Shown here piece by piece: positions 1 through 9,306 of a stretch of DNA of 64,000 nt. Within the stretch, counting starts at the first letter, position 1. The number at the start of each line of letters is the position of its first letter. The position numbers and the translations under genes were made by a program. A model generated the notes under the pieces. The model was not told where the DNA came from and made no database searches. It saw only the letters and a list, made by a program, of their open reading frames with translations. Source of the DNA: Actinomycetaceae bacterium MB13-C1-2 (GTDB taxonomy: Bacteria > Actinomycetota > Actinomycetes > Actinomycetales > Actinomycetaceae); NCBI GenBank assembly GCA_035621235.1, contig CP141731.1, positions 620,001 to 684,000 on the forward strand. Reading direction: 5' to 3'.

Positions 1-462
1 CCACTCCTGGTGCAGATCTACCTCTTTTACTACATCATCGGCACCGCCTGGGGGATCAACAACAAAACCTGGGCGGGAATCATCATCCTCTCTGTCTTCA
101 ACGGAGCGTATGTCGCCGAAATCATTCGTGGCTCTGCCTCCTCCCTGGACCGTGACCAGCTCCTTGCAGCCGACGCCGTAGGTTTCACTAGGACGCAGAA
201 GCTTCGCTACGTCGTGTTTCCTCAAATGGTGGCGAGGACCCTGCCCGCACTGACAGGCCAGTTCGCCTCGCTCATCAAGGACTCTTCGTTGCTGTCCGTC
301 ATCGCGGTCATCGAGGTCACACAGACGATTCGTGAAATCACTGCAACCAACTACAACTTTTTTGGTGGCTACATCTTCCTTGGAATCCTCTACCTCTGCC
401 TAACGCTGCCACTGATGCTGGTGAGTTCCCACTTTGAGCGGAAGTTTGACTATGCGCATTGA
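1..462 (+). CDS. Polar amino-acid ABC transporter permease, C-terminal part
   Basis: Inner-membrane permease of the His/Gln/Glu/Arg family (BPD_transp_1 fold); only the last ~153 residues are present because the gene enters from the left edge, already in frame at base 1. The ABC-contacting EAA loop is visible (ADAVGFTRTQKLRYVVFPQ), followed by the family-typical LIKDSSLLSVI segment and a last hydrophobic helix. Its stop overlaps the ATPase gene behind it by 11 bases, so the two are translationally coupled. The binding protein must lie upstream, outside the window. Family is certain from the EAA and LIKDSSLLSVI segments; the amino acid carried cannot be told. Confidence 0.9.
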   Translation, partial: PLLVQIYLFYYIIGTAWGINNKTWAGIIILSVFNGAYVAEIIRGSASSLDRDQLLAADAVGFTRTQKLRYVVFPQMVARTLPALTGQFASLIKDSSLLSVIAVIEVTQTIREITATNYNFFGGYIFLGILYLCLTLPLMLVSSHFERKFDYAH

Positions 463-1183
463 GCTAGAAAATCTCCATAAGTCCTTTGGTGAACAGCAGG
501 TGTTGTGCGGTATCAACTTTGACGAGGACGTATCGACTCTCGCGTTGATCGGGCCCTCGGGCGGCGGTAAGTCCACGCTGCTACGCACAGTCGGCGGACT
601 GGAAGAGCCCAGTTCCGGAACCGTCAAGATCCAGGGCACACAAGTCGACTACCGCGCCTCGTCCCTTCCGGCCTACCGCGCGTCACTAGGATTTGTCTTC
701 CAACACTCCGGCCTGTTTGATCACCTGAACGCCATCGAGAACATCGCGCTTCCTTTGCGAACCGTCCACGGGGTTTCGGAAGAGGACGCCCGCGAGCAGT
801 CCCACGCCCTCCTAGACCGTTTCGGGCTGTCAGAGGTGGCCACCAAGCATCCCGCCCAGCTCTCTGGTGGAGAACGTCAGAGGGTGGCGATAGCAAGGGC
901 AATTGCTCCTCGTCCGCAGTTGCTGCTACTGGACGAGCCGACATCCGCTCTCGACCCCGAGTACACAGCCGAGGTGCTGGGAGTTATAAACGATCTGAAG
1001 CAAGAGGGAACGCGTTTCATTATTGTCACTCATGAGATGGGGTTTGCCCGCCGAGTTTGCGACAAAGTGGCATTTCTCAGCGGAGGCGTTATTAAGGAGT
1101 ATGGCCCCAGCGGGGACATCTTCACCCATCCGCGTACCCCCGAGTTGCAACGCTTCCTTAGCAAGCTAAGCCAGTGGGGATAG
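452..1183 (+). CDS. Polar amino-acid ABC transporter ATP-binding protein
   Basis: 243-residue ATPase that powers the permease just upstream. Walker A is GPSGGGKST (about residues 34-42), the signature is LSGGERQR, Walker B is LLLLDEP followed by the D-loop SALD, and the switch histidine is in VTHEM, so all catalytic motifs are intact. The ATG inside the permease's last codons is chosen because MRIELENL is the normal family N-terminus; a TTG six codons earlier is possible but less likely. Closest in type to GlnQ/ArtP-like proteins. A hairpin that could end the transcript follows within 50 bases. Confidence 0.93.
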   Translation: MRIELENLHKSFGEQQVLCGINFDEDVSTLALIGPSGGGKSTLLRTVGGLEEPSSGTVKIQGTQVDYRASSLPAYRASLGFVFQHSGLFDHLNAIENIALPLRTVHGVSEEDAREQSHALLDRFGLSEVATKHPAQLSGGERQRVAIARAIAPRPQLLLLDEPTSALDPEYTAEVLGVINDLKQEGTRFIIVTHEMGFARRVCDKVAFLSGGVIKEYGPSGDIFTHPRTPELQRFLSKLSQWG

Positions 1184-1199
1184 AAGGTAATTGGGTTTG

Positions 1200-1226
1200 G
1201 GAACCCCACTTCGTACTTGGGGTACC
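1200..1226. terminator. Hairpin between convergent genes
   Basis: Arms GGAACCCCA and TGGGGTACC (one mismatch) flank a 9-base loop in the gap between the ABC ATPase and the convergent lipoprotein gene. There is no clear T-run on either side. Position suggests a bidirectional transcription stop; this is inference from placement and pairing. Confidence 0.45.
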
Positions 1227-1246
1227 GTAAGTTCGACAAGGATTAG

Positions 1247-2236
1247 CTACTTCTTCTCTCCGTACTTCAAGATTGCGGCGTCTATCTGGGGGCGGTAACG
1301 CTCGATCAATTCCTTCTGGATTCGGTCGTCGATCACTTCTAACCGCGTGTCGTAGTGGACTTCTTCCGCGCAGCTAAAGTCATCAACGGCCTGCTTTATT
1401 TCCTCTTCCTGGAACTCGCGCTTCTTGTCTTTTGGCGGATCCATACAGGTGTTACCAGAACAACCACTCAGAACGTCGTACTTGTCCCGCATCGCCCGAC
1501 TCGCATCGCCGCGGGTTTCTAACCCCTCGTACCCCGCGTCCAACATGCACGAGGACCACTCCGCCTCTAACGTCTCCATCTCTGGATCCCGCCGCACAGT
1601 GTCCCAGACGCCGCCTATGGCATCAACCAATTCACTGAACTCAGGGTCCTCATAGAAAGCGTATGGAGAGTCCTTAGTCGTCTCATTCTGCGCCCAACCG
1701 AAACAGCCAAACTTCGTCCAGTCGTAAACGTACTCACCGTCTTCAGAAGCCTCAATGTCTTCGGGCGAATCTCCCTCTCCATACAGTGTCAACCAGTACG
1801 TCTGCTGTTCCTCAGAGCTGAGGGATGAAAAATAGTCTGCGTTCGGATCTGAATAGTCCGTCTCCTGGCTGGTCACGATTGATTCCTCGAACCATGGACT
1901 GTTAACTATTCCGTATCCGTACTGCTGGGCGAACTCAAGGGTTCCCTGAGCCCAGCCCGCAACGGTCTCCGCACTGTACACAGACACGTTCCGGTTCGTT
2001 GGGATGTACTCGAAACCCTCCTTCTTCATGCACTGGGCCATTAACTCCTCTTCCTCAACCGCCTGGGCCTTAAGTTCTTCTAGATCGGGGCCGTCAGTAA
2101 GGAATGTCAGTTCGGACCAGAGCAGACCGGGGTCGAACTCCTCGGCCGCATCACCTGATGAAGAAGAGCAGGCCGAGATCGCCACGACTACCGTGACGAC
2201 CTCAGTTAGAAGGAATCGAAACCTGCGTCTCTGCAT
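1247..2236 (-). CDS. Putative secreted lipoprotein of unknown function
   Basis: 329 residues. The N-terminus MQRRRFRFLL is basic, then hydrophobic, and ends in a lipobox (VAISAC), so the mature protein should be lipid-anchored on the outer face of the membrane. The rest is hydrophilic, acidic and rich in Glu/Asp/Tyr, with several paired Cys (for example GCFGW, SSCMLDAGYEG, SGCSGNTC) and no enzymatic motif I recognise. Proteins with scattered SSCM.DAGY-type segments recur as uncharacterised lipoproteins in actinobacteria. ATG is preferred over a TTG two codons upstream. It stands alone between an ABC operon and an MFS gene on the other strand. Function unknown. Confidence 0.75.
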   Translation of the reverse strand: MQRRRFRFLLTEVVTVVVAISACSSSSGDAAEEFDPGLLWSELTFLTDGPDLEELKAQAVEEEELMAQCMKKEGFEYIPTNRNVSVYSAETVAGWAQGTLEFAQQYGYGIVNSPWFEESIVTSQETDYSDPNADYFSSLSSEEQQTYWLTLYGEGDSPEDIEASEDGEYVYDWTKFGCFGWAQNETTKDSPYAFYEDPEFSELVDAIGGVWDTVRRDPEMETLEAEWSSCMLDAGYEGLETRGDASRAMRDKYDVLSGCSGNTCMDPPKDKKREFQEEEIKQAVDDFSCAEEVHYDTRLEVIDDRIQKELIERYRPQIDAAILKYGEKK

Positions 2237-2500
2237 ACCCAAAGCCTACCGAGGCATCCTCACTTAATAGGAAGAACCTAAGCTCAGTCGGCGATGTTTC
2301 CATTTGCCAGTCATTGGCAGTGGCAACCAATACGGGGGACATCCGGATTAATTCCCGCAACACAGATGGACGGCCCCTTACTTGAGATACCCCATCCCGG
2401 TATGCTTTCCTTCAGTAGGTCGAGATAGGCACTACTTCGCGCGAGGTTGCTCCCGCGTCTTTAGTAACACGCATTCCAGAGCTCTCCAGGAACCAAATAG

Positions 2501-3781
2501 ATGACCGACCATGTCACCACGCGTAGCGACGCACTCAGCACAAAGCAGTCGGTTACCGCGCCGGATGTCCCCAGAATCCAGCGGCGCACCCTAGTTGTCT
2601 TGATCATCTCCCAAATCTTCGGAACCATCGGAGTCGGAGTCGCACCTTCTATCGGCATCCTCTTGGCTGGAGAAGTAACTGACAGCGAGGCATGGGCGGG
2701 ACTTGCCAGAGTCGCTGGAATCCTCGGCACTGCGACTATGGGCATCCCCCTCGGAAACCTCGCGACTCGCCATGGGCGCAGAGTTGCCCTGACAACCGGG
2801 TGGACAATTGCAGGTCTTGGTGGACTAATTCTGATTGCCGCCGCGCAGTGGGGCCTTACTGTTCCGCTCTTTGTCGGACTATTTCTCTTTGGTGCGGGCT
2901 CCGCAGTGACACTTCAGGCACGTTTTGCCGCCACTGATCTTGCCGCACCCGTCAACAAAGCCCGCTCGCTCTCACTTGTGGTCTGGATGGCGACAATCGG
3001 AATGGTGCTGGGGCCAAACCTTGGGGTTCCGGGCGAAGCCGTCAGTCAACTGACGGGACTCACCGTCTACGCCAGCGCATTCCTCATTGCAGTCGCGTTT
3101 TCAGTAATCGCCGCACTGGTGGTCCTTTTCTTCCTCCGCCCAGACCCAATGCTCCTCTCGGACGAACTCACCGCTACCAAGAATCCCGCGCCTCTTAAGA
3201 AAAGCGGTGCGATCAGGAGCATCGTAAACGAGATGCGAGACAACCGACCGGCTCGGGTTGCCATCATCGCAATTGTCGTGGGTCAAGTCGTAATGGTCTC
3301 AATAATGACAATGACCCCAGTTCACGTGATGCACGAGGGAGGGTCACTGAGCTTAGTTGGAATAACAATCAGCCTTCACATTCTTGGCATGTACGCGCTG
3401 GCACCCGTCGTCGGACTTCTCACCGATCGATTTGGCAATAGATTGACAATGACCCTGGGCGGATTCATCTTTCTGCTTTCGCTGCTGATCGGGATTTGCT
3501 GGGCAGGCGACATGACCTGGGTCGTCATCTCTCTCATCCTGCTTGGCGTTGGATGGTCATTCGTCAACGTCTCCGCATCAGCGCTCTTCGCGACGGCGGT
3601 CTCGTCAGAGACACGCGCATCGTCCCAGGGCGGAGTGGACTCACTAGCAAATCTATTCGGCGCGCTCGCCGCATTCGCTTCGGGACCCCTAATGGCAGTA
3701 ACGAGTTTCTCCGCACTGTCGATAGTAGGGGTTGTCGCCCTCATTCCGCTCGCCGTGGTGCTCTCCCGGCCAATGCGGTAA
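2501..3781 (+). CDS. MFS transporter, drug-exporter-like
   Basis: 426 residues with about 12 hydrophobic segments in two halves joined by a basic cytoplasmic loop near residues 225-250. The first-half loop between helices 2 and 3 reads GNLATRHGRRV, the MFS motif A (GxLaDrxGrr), and the second half has the weaker copy GLLTDRFGNRL. This places it in the major facilitator superfamily, most like multidrug or metabolite exporters of the DHA1 type. A CAGGA-type ribosome site lies about 9 bases before the ATG. No regulator sits next to it and the substrate cannot be inferred. The 264 bases upstream hold no gene; a TATGCT near 2401 is a possible -10. Confidence 0.88.
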   Translation: MTDHVTTRSDALSTKQSVTAPDVPRIQRRTLVVLIISQIFGTIGVGVAPSIGILLAGEVTDSEAWAGLARVAGILGTATMGIPLGNLATRHGRRVALTTGWTIAGLGGLILIAAAQWGLTVPLFVGLFLFGAGSAVTLQARFAATDLAAPVNKARSLSLVVWMATIGMVLGPNLGVPGEAVSQLTGLTVYASAFLIAVAFSVIAALVVLFFLRPDPMLLSDELTATKNPAPLKKSGAIRSIVNEMRDNRPARVAIIAIVVGQVVMVSIMTMTPVHVMHEGGSLSLVGITISLHILGMYALAPVVGLLTDRFGNRLTMTLGGFIFLLSLLIGICWAGDMTWVVISLILLGVGWSFVNVSASALFATAVSSETRASSQGGVDSLANLFGALAAFASGPLMAVTSFSALSIVGVVALIPLAVVLSRPMR

Positions 3782-3796
3782 TGCCTGTTGAGAGTA

Positions 3797-3824
3797 CGCC
3801 ACTTTAGTTCTGAAAAAGGTGGCG
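3797..3824 (+). terminator. Weak hairpin after the MFS gene
   Basis: CGCCAC and GTGGCG pair, extended by TTT/AAA past a one-base bulge. It begins 15 bases after the MFS stop, where a terminator would be expected, but no T-run follows. Confidence 0.35.
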
Positions 3825-4004
3825 AAGCGACTCTAGGCAGTCTGAGTACGTTTTCACGTAAGTCGATCTGGATATCCGCAGACCGTTCAAACAAGGACCG
3901 CTCAAACAAGATGGCACCAAAGTGATTACGCCGGCCACGCAAAACACCGGACAAGGATATTGCCTCAGAGACGACCACCGCGGTCGCCCCTTACGCTTAG
4001 GGTC

Positions 4005-4838
4005 ATGAGCAAGACGTCCCGCAGCCGATTTTCCAAGCTGGCTCGCTCCGGCTGGATTTCGCACCAGCACGGCGGATGGGCCATGGTTTTAGCTCCGATA
4101 CTCGTCGGGAGCATTCTCGGCGGGTTTGCCTGGCAGCAGCTACTGCTTACGGTCACGGCCCTAATAGGGTTCCAGTTCTACGATGTTCTTTCACTGTGGA
4201 TTCTTTCGGTCGCTCCTCGCCCCAGAAACCGCACGGCCACCGGAAAACTACGTCTAGAAAGAGGGAAAAAATACCTTCCAGCTCTGCTCACTTATGCCAC
4301 GCTGTTCGTTGGGTCTGCGGTGGCACTCATTTTGAGAGAACCTTCCCTACTCTGGTTCGGCCTCGCTCTGGTGCCGTTAGTGCTTGCTTCGCTTCAACAA
4401 ACCTGGACGGGGAGTCCGAGGAGCTTCCTAGCTCGTTCCTCCATGATCACCGCCGCATGTTTGCTAATGCCAATGGCCACGATGCTGGGTACCCGCGTCC
4501 CCGATTGGCGGCATATCTGGATTTTTGCCATCGTCCTCGCGGTCTACTTCATCGGCACCATCGCCTACGTCAAAACGATGATTCGCGAACGAGGTAACCC
4601 AACCTGGCTTCGTTTCTCCCTCACCTATCACGCAGTTCTAGTCGCGCTCGCCGCCGTCGGTGCCGCCCTGGGTGTGGCGAGTCCCTGGCTCGCCGCCGTC
4701 TTCGTTGTCCTTTTGTTGAGAGCTTGGCTATTCCCCTATCTCTCCGCGCGCCGACCTCACCCGATAAAGCCCGTAGTGTTTGGTAGCACCGAGTTTCTTT
4801 TCTGCGGAGCGGTAGTGGCTGCGCTACTACTTGGCTAA
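4005..4838 (+). CDS. YwiC-like integral membrane protein
   Basis: 277 residues, about 8-9 hydrophobic helices. The N-terminal WISHQHGGWAMVLAPILVG is the hallmark of the YwiC-like family (PF14256), named after the Bacillus gene beside the anaerobic nitrate-respiration genes; the biochemical role is not established. After the first two helices a basic loop (APRPRNRTATGKLRLERGKKY) faces the cytoplasm. The ATG giving MSKTSRSRF is chosen because the conserved QHGGWAM then sits at residue ~20, as in relatives. No respiratory genes are adjacent here, so context adds little. Family assignment is good, function open. Confidence 0.85.
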   Translation: MSKTSRSRFSKLARSGWISHQHGGWAMVLAPILVGSILGGFAWQQLLLTVTALIGFQFYDVLSLWILSVAPRPRNRTATGKLRLERGKKYLPALLTYATLFVGSAVALILREPSLLWFGLALVPLVLASLQQTWTGSPRSFLARSSMITAACLLMPMATMLGTRVPDWRHIWIFAIVLAVYFIGTIAYVKTMIRERGNPTWLRFSLTYHAVLVALAAVGAALGVASPWLAAVFVVLLLRAWLFPYLSARRPHPIKPVVFGSTEFLFCGAVVAALLLG

Positions 4839-5054
4839 CAAAAACCACGGACCGACCGTACTCAAGTGCCAACTGGCGTGAGCTGTGGGCCTCGATAAGC
4901 AAAATCTCACCGACGCCCAAAACGCGGTGACTACCACAATGCGCCCGACCCATACGACACGGCCTGACCTAGGCTTCATCGTCGGCAGATTGTCACTTGC
5001 AACCTTCATTGCAAAAGTATGCTCAGCGCAATTGAACGATGCGATTTTAGGACG

Positions 5055-5600
5055 TTATGGTGCCGTGCTGCGCTCAGGAACGAACAGGGTCGTCATGTCT
5101 ACGCCCTCTAGCTCCAATAGTCGGATCTTTGTATCAATGCCTCCCGCGTAGCCCGTCAAGCTTCCATTTGCGCCGACAACCCGGTGGCACGGAATGATGA
5201 TCGAGATCGGGTTGTGCCCCACGGCCCCTCCGACCGCTTGACTGGACATTGACTCCCGGTTCGCACGCGCCGCCATCTGCTTAGCGATCTGACCATATGT
5301 GACGACCTCACCGTACGGAATCCCGCAAAGAATCTCCCATACCCCCTGCCGAAAAGCTCCCCCGATCGGCGCCAGTGAGAGCTCGGCAATCTCTGGCCTT
5401 TGGTTGGCGAAATATCTGTCTAGCCAAGCTTTCACATCATCGAGTAGGGCGATATCGTCGCGCGCCAGCATGGCTTCGGGAATGCCTCTCCCGTAGTACT
5501 TCTGCCCCTGACGCCAGAGTCCGACGAGGTTCTGTCCGTCGCCATCGCAGGCCAGCGTAAGCGGACCGATGGGCGAAGCATAGTTAGTGGAGTAATACAC
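5055..5600 (-). CDS. ogt: Methylated-DNA--protein-cysteine methyltransferase
   Basis: 181-residue suicide repair protein that takes methyl groups from O6-methylguanine (and O4-methylthymine) onto its own cysteine. The active-site motif IPCHRVVGANGSLTGYAGG is complete, preceded by the helix-turn-helix segment YGEVVTYGQIAKQ that flips the damaged base. The start lies 3 bases after the Ada-AlkA stop, so it is the last gene of a tag / ada-alkA / ogt operon. In E. coli the Ada protein carries this activity in its C-terminal half; here, as in mycobacteria, it is a separate gene. Confidence 0.95.
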   Translation of the reverse strand: MYYSTNYASPIGPLTLACDGDGQNLVGLWRQGQKYYGRGIPEAMLARDDIALLDDVKAWLDRYFANQRPEIAELSLAPIGGAFRQGVWEILCGIPYGEVVTYGQIAKQMAARANRESMSSQAVGGAVGHNPISIIIPCHRVVGANGSLTGYAGGIDTKIRLLELEGVDMTTLFVPERSTAP

Positions 5601-5603
5601 GGA

Positions 5604-7127
5604 TCATTCTCCTTGGTCGTATTGAGGCGAACGAGCAGGGACGGACGAGACTCCTGCAGTGTCCGCCTCAAGTGCGTTCCATAGACTGACCGTTGCGTAG
5701 CTACGCCACGGACGCCACCGCTCCGCCATCTCAAGCAACTGCTTCGAAGTGAAGCCAGGTAATGCCTTTCTGATTCCCACATCTGTCGCGAGAAATGCGT
5801 CCGGCCATTCCATCGCCCGCATCGCGATGTACTGTGCCGTCCAATCCCCAACGCCACGAATGCTCTTTAACTTCGTTATCTCTTCTTCCGGCTGGGCTAA
5901 AGGGGTCAGACTCAAATCGCCCGAAGTCATGCGCTGAGCCAACTCACAAATCGCCCTCGCTCGCATTGAGATAACCCCCAATTTGCCGAGATTCTCAGTG
6001 ACTTCATCACCCATTGCCGCTATTTCATGGGGCGAGGGAAACGTATGCGTCAGTCCCTCCACTCCTGTCTGTAGGGGTCTCCCGTATAGAGCTGCGATCC
6101 TTCCGGCCAGAACTCGTGCAGCCCCGACGGATATCTGTTGTCCTAGAATCGCTCGCGTTGCCATTTCAAAAGAATCAAAGCTACCGGGAACACGGGTTCC
6201 TAGCTTTGCTGCATCGTGACGGACATCGTTCAGTTGTCTCAACACCCCATCAACTGCCGAAGGGTCACAGTGAAGATCGAAAAGGCCCTTGGCCCTTGCA
6301 AGCACCCTTGGCAGCACGGACAGTAGTGAATCGCTTACCGTCACGATCAAGAGGTGGTTTCTCTCATCATTAGCGACACTCAGGTGACCAGATAGGGACT
6401 CGCCGCCAGCCAGCAGGAGTCGAACCGTACGCATGTACTTGCTGTCCGTCACCAGTTCGACTCCAGGAATTGCGCGCCTGGCCAAAAATTCCAACATCTC
6501 CTTCCAGCGATACGGCGGCCGGTATCCGAGGCCCACAGAGATAACTCCGTCCAAAGTCGATCCTTCTGAAGCGCGCTTGCGCAACGCTGTTGGGACAAGT
6601 CGGTATCTCTTCTTGAATACCTCATTAAAGCGCCGAAGGCTTCCGAATCCAGACGCATTGGCAACATCGATGACTGACAGATCGGTATCTGTCAGTAGGC
6701 TCTTTGCCAGCAAGAGACGACAGGTCTGTAGGTACTGAACGGGCGAAACGTTGTACTCGGCCATAAAGACGCGGCGCAAGTGGCGCGAGGAGCAGCCTAG
6801 GCTCTCAGCGATCTGTTCCAGACTCTGCTCGTTCCCGCAATCCTCCTCAAGCATCCGGGCAGTTCGACGCGCCAGATTCATGCTTGCGTCCGTTGTGGAT
6901 GTTCCGGGCGCGCGTTCCGGTCGACACATCAGACATGGCCGAAATCCTGCGTCTTCAGCTTCGGCGGCAGATGAGTAGAACGTACAATTCTCTTTCTTGG
7001 GCTGTTTGGCACGGCAGACAGGGCGGCAGTAGATTCCCGTCGACGAGATTGCGACAAAGAAACGGCCGTCAAAACGGGCATCTTTAGCGGCAAACGCGGA
7101 GTAGAGAGATCCGCTAGTTTCAAGCAT
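5604..7127 (-). CDS. alkA: Ada-type methyl sensor fused to 3-methyladenine DNA glycosylase II (AlkA)
   Basis: 507 residues with four parts: an Ada metal-binding domain with Cys34, Cys38, Cys65 and Cys68 (YCRPVC and CLMC); an AraC-type helix-turn-helix (about 80-185, LEQIAESLGCSSRHLRRVF); an AlkA N-terminal domain; and a HhH-GPD glycosylase domain with the hairpin IRGVGDWTAQYIAMR and a catalytic Asp in AFLATDVGI. In Ada, methyl transfer from phosphotriesters to the first Cys turns the protein into an activator of repair genes; the glycosylase half removes 3-methyladenine and related lesions. One protein thus both senses and repairs, as in the mycobacterial AdaA-AlkA. The ATG chosen has a good GAGGGG ribosome site and leaves 92 bases after tag; a longer start would overlap tag. 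Confidence 0.93.
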   Translation of the reverse strand: MLETSGSLYSAFAAKDARFDGRFFVAISSTGIYCRPVCRAKQPKKENCTFYSSAAEAEDAGFRPCLMCRPERAPGTSTTDASMNLARRTARMLEEDCGNEQSLEQIAESLGCSSRHLRRVFMAEYNVSPVQYLQTCRLLLAKSLLTDTDLSVIDVANASGFGSLRRFNEVFKKRYRLVPTALRKRASEGSTLDGVISVGLGYRPPYRWKEMLEFLARRAIPGVELVTDSKYMRTVRLLLAGGESLSGHLSVANDERNHLLIVTVSDSLLSVLPRVLARAKGLFDLHCDPSAVDGVLRQLNDVRHDAAKLGTRVPGSFDSFEMATRAILGQQISVGAARVLAGRIAALYGRPLQTGVEGLTHTFPSPHEIAAMGDEVTENLGKLGVISMRARAICELAQRMTSGDLSLTPLAQPEEEITKLKSIRGVGDWTAQYIAMRAMEWPDAFLATDVGIRKALPGFTSKQLLEMAERWRPWRSYATVSLWNALEADTAGVSSVPARSPQYDQGE

Positions 7128-7219
7128 TTTCGACCCCTCTTCCTCGGCGCTCGGAGTCCAAGCTACCAACCCCGACCCGCGAACACTCGCGGTTTTCGGA
7201 CATGGCTTTTGTGAACTCG

Positions 7220-7804
7220 TCAGGCCAGCGTGCGCCAACATCCAGCGAGGTGATCATCTACCATTCCCGCCGACTGCATAAGTGCGTACATTGTCGTCGG
7301 TCCGACGAAACGGAATCCCCGTTTTCTGAGTTCCTTACTCATTGCAGTTGATTCTGGAGTCACGGCCGGTATTTCTTCAAATATTCGAGGACGAGGCCGC
7401 CCTGAATCGAGTCTTTCTGGAGCGAACGACCACATCAGCTCGTCAAGCTCTCCCTCGGCCATATCGCGAACTATCGCCGCATTGGCGATAGTCGCCTCAA
7501 TCTTCGCTCGGTTCCGAATAATCCCGGGATCCCCCATCAAACGTTCAATGTCCTCCGCGCCAAAGTCACAAACAAGAGCGGGATTAAAACCCTCGAACAC
7601 CTCACGGAACCGCGTGCGCTTCCGCAGGATTGTTATCCAAGAAAGGCCCGCTTGGAATCCCTCTAGTGACATCTTTTCGAACAAGGCTTGATCACCGTGA
7701 AGGGGGAACCCCCACTCCTTGTCGTGGTAGCGACAGTATTCTTCATCATCTCCCACCCACCCGCAGCGGGTGCGCCCATCGGCTCCGACTAAAACGGCAG
7801 TCAT
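7220..7804 (-). CDS. tag: DNA-3-methyladenine glycosylase I
   Basis: 194 residues, the usual size for Tag, a zinc-bearing HhH-family glycosylase specific for 3-methyladenine. The four zinc ligands can be placed: Cys in TRCGW, His in EYCRYHDKEWG, and His/Cys in the C-terminal DDHLAGCWR. The strongly conserved EKMSLEGFQAGLSWITILRKR and the FRFVGPTTMYALMQSAGMV segments are present. It is the first gene of the alkylation-repair operon, so both the constitutive-type (Tag) and inducible-type (AlkA) glycosylases are made from one locus. Confidence 0.95.
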   Translation of the reverse strand: MTAVLVGADGRTRCGWVGDDEEYCRYHDKEWGFPLHGDQALFEKMSLEGFQAGLSWITILRKRTRFREVFEGFNPALVCDFGAEDIERLMGDPGIIRNRAKIEATIANAAIVRDMAEGELDELMWSFAPERLDSGRPRPRIFEEIPAVTPESTAMSKELRKRGFRFVGPTTMYALMQSAGMVDDHLAGCWRTLA

Positions 7805-7877
7805 GGCAACAAGCTACCAGCATCACCTCGCGCAGACTTGCAGCGTGAGAGCACGATTTACATGGCGAAACGACTAT

Positions 7878-8771
7878 CTAAGAGTCTTTCATCGAAGCAT
7901 CGTAGATGGACTCAATTGAGGTATCCAGGGTTCTGTTGAACTCCTCGTCATCCTGTTGCGCGGTTAGACCTTCGAGCAAGGCGCGACTGAAGCTTGCGAT
8001 CAACGCCGGGTTCCGAGCCAGTATCTCGTTAGCTTCCTCCCGGCTATAGCCACCGGAAAGCGCAACCACCCGTGCAACATTCGGGTGACTGATGAGATCT
8101 GCATAAAAGCCGTCTTCAACCGGAGGACTAAGTTTCAGCGCTACCTTCCTGTCACCAAGCTTGTCGAGCGCTTCAAGTAGTTCCTTCTTCAAGAGGACAT
8201 CCGACTCAGCCCGATCAACGGACCTGATATCCACCTCAGGCTCAACGATTGGAACCAGGCCTGCGTCGAGTACCTTGTTAGCGACTTCAAACTGCTGTTC
8301 GACGATTCGCCTAATTCCCTCCGGATTAGCACTGTGAATAACCGACCGCTCCTTAGTCCCGAACACTCCTTGTTTGGCGGCCCGAGCCAGTGTTTCCTCA
8401 AGTCCAGAAATGGGCTTCATCATCTGGACGCCGCCTTCCTCGTCCTCTAAACCACGATCAATTTTCAGGAAGGGAAGTATGCCTTTCTCGTTCCATAGAT
8501 AATCGACAACGGAACGACCGCCGATGTCTCGCTCCAGGGTTCCCTGGAACAAGATCGCGCCGAGGATCCTGTCGCTGGTAAACACGGGGCTAGTGATAAT
8601 GCGGGTGCGTGCCTCGTGAATCAAGCCGAACATTTCATCGTCATTCGAGTACTGCGACTCGTCGATTCCATATTGGCGAAGCGCGCGAGGGGTACTGCCG
8701 CCGCTTTGGTCCAGAGCGGCGATGAAGCCCGACCCCGTTTCAAAGCGGGAGAGTCTCTGGTTGTCAGTCAT
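7878..8771 (-). CDS. fda: Fructose-bisphosphate aldolase, class I
   Basis: 297 residues. The bacterial class I aldolase signature is clear: GFIAALDQSGGSTPRALRQYGI near the N-terminus, then FLKIDRGL, VEPEVDI and VALKLSPP, the last holding the Schiff-base lysine. It cleaves fructose 1,6-bisphosphate to DHAP and glyceraldehyde 3-phosphate in the cytoplasm without a metal. The internal ATG (MTDNQRLSRFETG) is the start: it has a GAAGGA ribosome site, whereas the GTG-initiated extension upstream has no family counterpart. The gene stands alone; class I enzymes often coexist with a class II enzyme in actinobacteria. Confidence 0.94.
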   Translation of the reverse strand: MTDNQRLSRFETGSGFIAALDQSGGSTPRALRQYGIDESQYSNDDEMFGLIHEARTRIITSPVFTSDRILGAILFQGTLERDIGGRSVVDYLWNEKGILPFLKIDRGLEDEEGGVQMMKPISGLEETLARAAKQGVFGTKERSVIHSANPEGIRRIVEQQFEVANKVLDAGLVPIVEPEVDIRSVDRAESDVLLKKELLEALDKLGDRKVALKLSPPVEDGFYADLISHPNVARVVALSGGYSREEANEILARNPALIASFSRALLEGLTAQQDDEEFNRTLDTSIESIYDASMKDS

Positions 8772-8947
8772 TTCGAGTTCCTTCTTTCCCCGGGTCGACA
8801 AAGAAACATGCATTGACTGGGATATATCTCACTATACTCCCGTAGCAACTCACGTCTACCTGAGCTTGTCAAGGGGGTCGTTTTCCCGCAGAGCAGTCCC
8901 TTAGCGTGTTTAGCATGAGGCTCTTCGAGACCAAGGAGAAGAGGAAA

Positions 8948-9214
8948 ATGCCAAAGAATAAGACGCCACAACTCAAGGATCCCGAACTCTACGACCGCTT
9001 GCGCGAAGAGGGGGCTTCAGAGGAGAAGGCGGCACGTATATCCAACGCGGCTGCACAAGAAGGACGGTCGACCGTCGGCACACGCGGGGCGACCGCGCCA
9101 AACTATGAGGACCGAACTGTTGCTGAGCTGAGGGCCAGGGCCAAGGAACTCGGTCTGACGGGATACTCCGGCCTAAAGAAGTCGGAACTGATCAACCTGC
9201 TACGTAATCACTAG
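8948..9214 (+). CDS. Small protein with Rho N-terminal (SAP-like) domain
   Basis: 88 residues, highly charged. The C-terminal ~40 residues ([34 protein letters not shown]) match the Rho termination factor N-terminal / SAP-like helix-extended loop that binds nucleic acid. The N-terminal half ([26 protein letters not shown]) is a conserved actinobacterial segment. An AAGGAG site precedes the ATG by about 10 bases. Probably a small nucleic-acid-binding protein; its target is unknown. It is monocistronic. Confidence 0.82.
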   Translation: MPKNKTPQLKDPELYDRLREEGASEEKAARISNAAAQEGRSTVGTRGATAPNYEDRTVAELRARAKELGLTGYSGLKKSELINLLRNH

Positions 9215-9306
9215 CCACATCGAGCGCTTCGAGAAGCAAAGCCGCTCACAACCGTTGGTCGTCGCAGAAAACATCCCATCAGCGACGAGTCCCCTGAACA
9301 AGGTTG

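Noticed and set aside
2310-2335. TTGCCA/TGGCAA inverted repeat upstream of the first MFS gene
   Set aside because: Short, imperfectly placed far from the start, and with no nearby regulator; could easily arise by chance.
4839-5054. Small open frames between the YwiC-like gene and ogt
   Set aside because: Short frames exist on both strands (e.g. 4827-5009 minus) but lack ribosome sites and family-like sequence; they overlap the ends of real genes.
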